Source: Phycisphaerae bacterium (GTDB taxonomy: Bacteria > Planctomycetota > Phycisphaerae > Phycisphaerales > SM1A02). Taken from it: 6,745 nucleotides of DNA. The stretch spans positions 1 to 6,745 of the forward strand of contig NYVS01000150.1 of assembly GCA_002684755.1 (NCBI GenBank), read 5' to 3'. Under the pieces are notes generated by a model, which saw only the letters and a list, made by a program, of their open reading frames with translations, did not search any database and was not told the origin of the DNA. This document shows, piece by piece, positions 6,360 to 6,745 of the stretch. A program made the position numbers and the translations under genes. Numbering within the stretch: the stretch's first letter is position 1; each line of letters begins with the position of its first letter.

Positions 6360-6745
6360 ATGCTTCGATCCGTCTCGACGTCCGCGCTCCTGCTCATCAT
6401 GCTGCTCGGCCTCTCCCCCGTCGCCGAAGCGAGCTACGCGACCATCAAGACCACGCTCGGAACCATCGTGGTCGAACTCGACGACGAGAAGGCCCCGATC
6501 AGCGTCGCCAACTTCAAGACGTATGCGAAGGAAGGCTTCTACGACAAGACCCTCTTCCACCGCGTGATCCCCGGATTCATGGTGCAGGGCGGTGGCTTCG
6601 ACCATCACGGCGCCTACCCGCAGACGATGCACAAGAAGCCCGGCGCGAAGGCCGGCATCAAGAACGAATGGACCAACGGCGAGAAGAACAAGCGCGCGAC
6701 GCTCGCGATGGCCCGCCTCGGCAACCAGCCGGACTCGGCGACCAA
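6360..6745 (+). CDS. ppiA: Secreted cyclophilin-type peptidyl-prolyl cis-trans isomerase, PpiA-like (3' partial)
   Basis: The enzyme catalyses cis-trans isomerisation of X-Pro peptide bonds and should act on exported proteins outside the cytoplasmic membrane. The frame gives 128 whole codons before the window ends. Residues 1-24 are a signal peptide (LLLIMLLGL core, then VAEA before S25). The cyclophilin fold begins at about 26 ([17 protein letters not shown]). [14 protein letters not shown] at 66-79 contains the catalytic arginine R68 and active-site F73, M74 and Q76. [10 protein letters not shown] at 101-110, then TLAMAR at 114-119 and DSAT at the edge, match the family order; the expected QFFIN segment and the C-terminal part are missing. 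The signal peptide and the short insertion-free layout resemble Escherichia coli PpiA more than cytoplasmic PpiB. The ATG has a weak AAGGGA 10 bases upstream. It is divergent from resB; both act on secreted proteins, but co-regulation is only a guess. Confidence 0.93.
   Translation, partial: MLRSVSTSALLLIMLLGLSPVAEASYATIKTTLGTIVVELDDEKAPISVANFKTYAKEGFYDKTLFHRVIPGFMVQGGGFDHHGAYPQTMHKKPGAKAGIKNEWTNGEKNKRATLAMARLGNQPDSAT

Noticed and set aside
5905..6567. 220-codon plus-strand frame across the divergent gap
   Set aside because: It starts inside resB on the opposite strand and ends out of frame within the cyclophilin gene. Its composition is Arg/Ser/Pro-rich with no motif.
1..6745. Mobile element, CRISPR array, toxin-antitoxin or defence system
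   Set aside because: No transposase, integrase, regularly spaced repeats, tRNA-like attachment site or small toxin/antitoxin pair was seen. Composition is even across the genes, and every substantial frame is explained by housekeeping families or the single unknown 125-aa gene.

Overview
The window is GC-rich and gene-dense, with short gaps and strong G/C preference at third codon positions. It carries a System II (ResB/CcsA) cytochrome c maturation pair and secreted or membrane proteins, so it comes from a bacterium that assembles c-type cytochromes outside the cytoplasmic membrane. The very large ResB, and a CcsA with a secreted N-terminal domain, recall Planctomycetota (perhaps Phycisphaerae) and Bacteroidota relatives. 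The base composition favours the planctomycete reading. This is an inference from protein style, not a proven assignment.

Layout, left to right: (a) 1-1378 (+) is the 3' three quarters of an ABC exporter half-transporter, cut by the window edge. (b) 1379-1417 is a short convergent gap with a GC-rich hairpin that may end transcription from both sides. (c) 1418-6035 (-) is a three-gene operon read right to left: resB (823 aa), ccsA (591 aa) and an unrecognised 125-aa cytoplasmic protein. Both junctions are ATGA stop/start overlaps. (d) 6036-6359 is a divergent intergenic region of about 324 bp holding an 11-bp inverted repeat, a 12-bp palindrome and a tandem octamer. (e) 6360-6745 (+) is the start of a secreted cyclophilin-type peptidyl-prolyl isomerase resembling PpiA, cut by the right edge.

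How the genes fit together: ResB and CcsA together form the System II cytochrome c synthase, which moves heme across the membrane and attaches it to CXXCH motifs of secreted apocytochromes. The divergent cyclophilin also works on secreted proteins, so the right half of the window has a theme of extracytoplasmic protein maturation. The small third gene is the one unexplained part of the operon. Its tight coupling to ccsA suggests, but does not prove, a linked role. The ABC exporter converges on the operon and has no evident functional link to it.

I found no tRNA, rRNA, CRISPR array, insertion sequence or phage gene. The window is mostly housekeeping. The points of most interest are the domain architecture of the two synthase subunits and the uncharacterised third gene.
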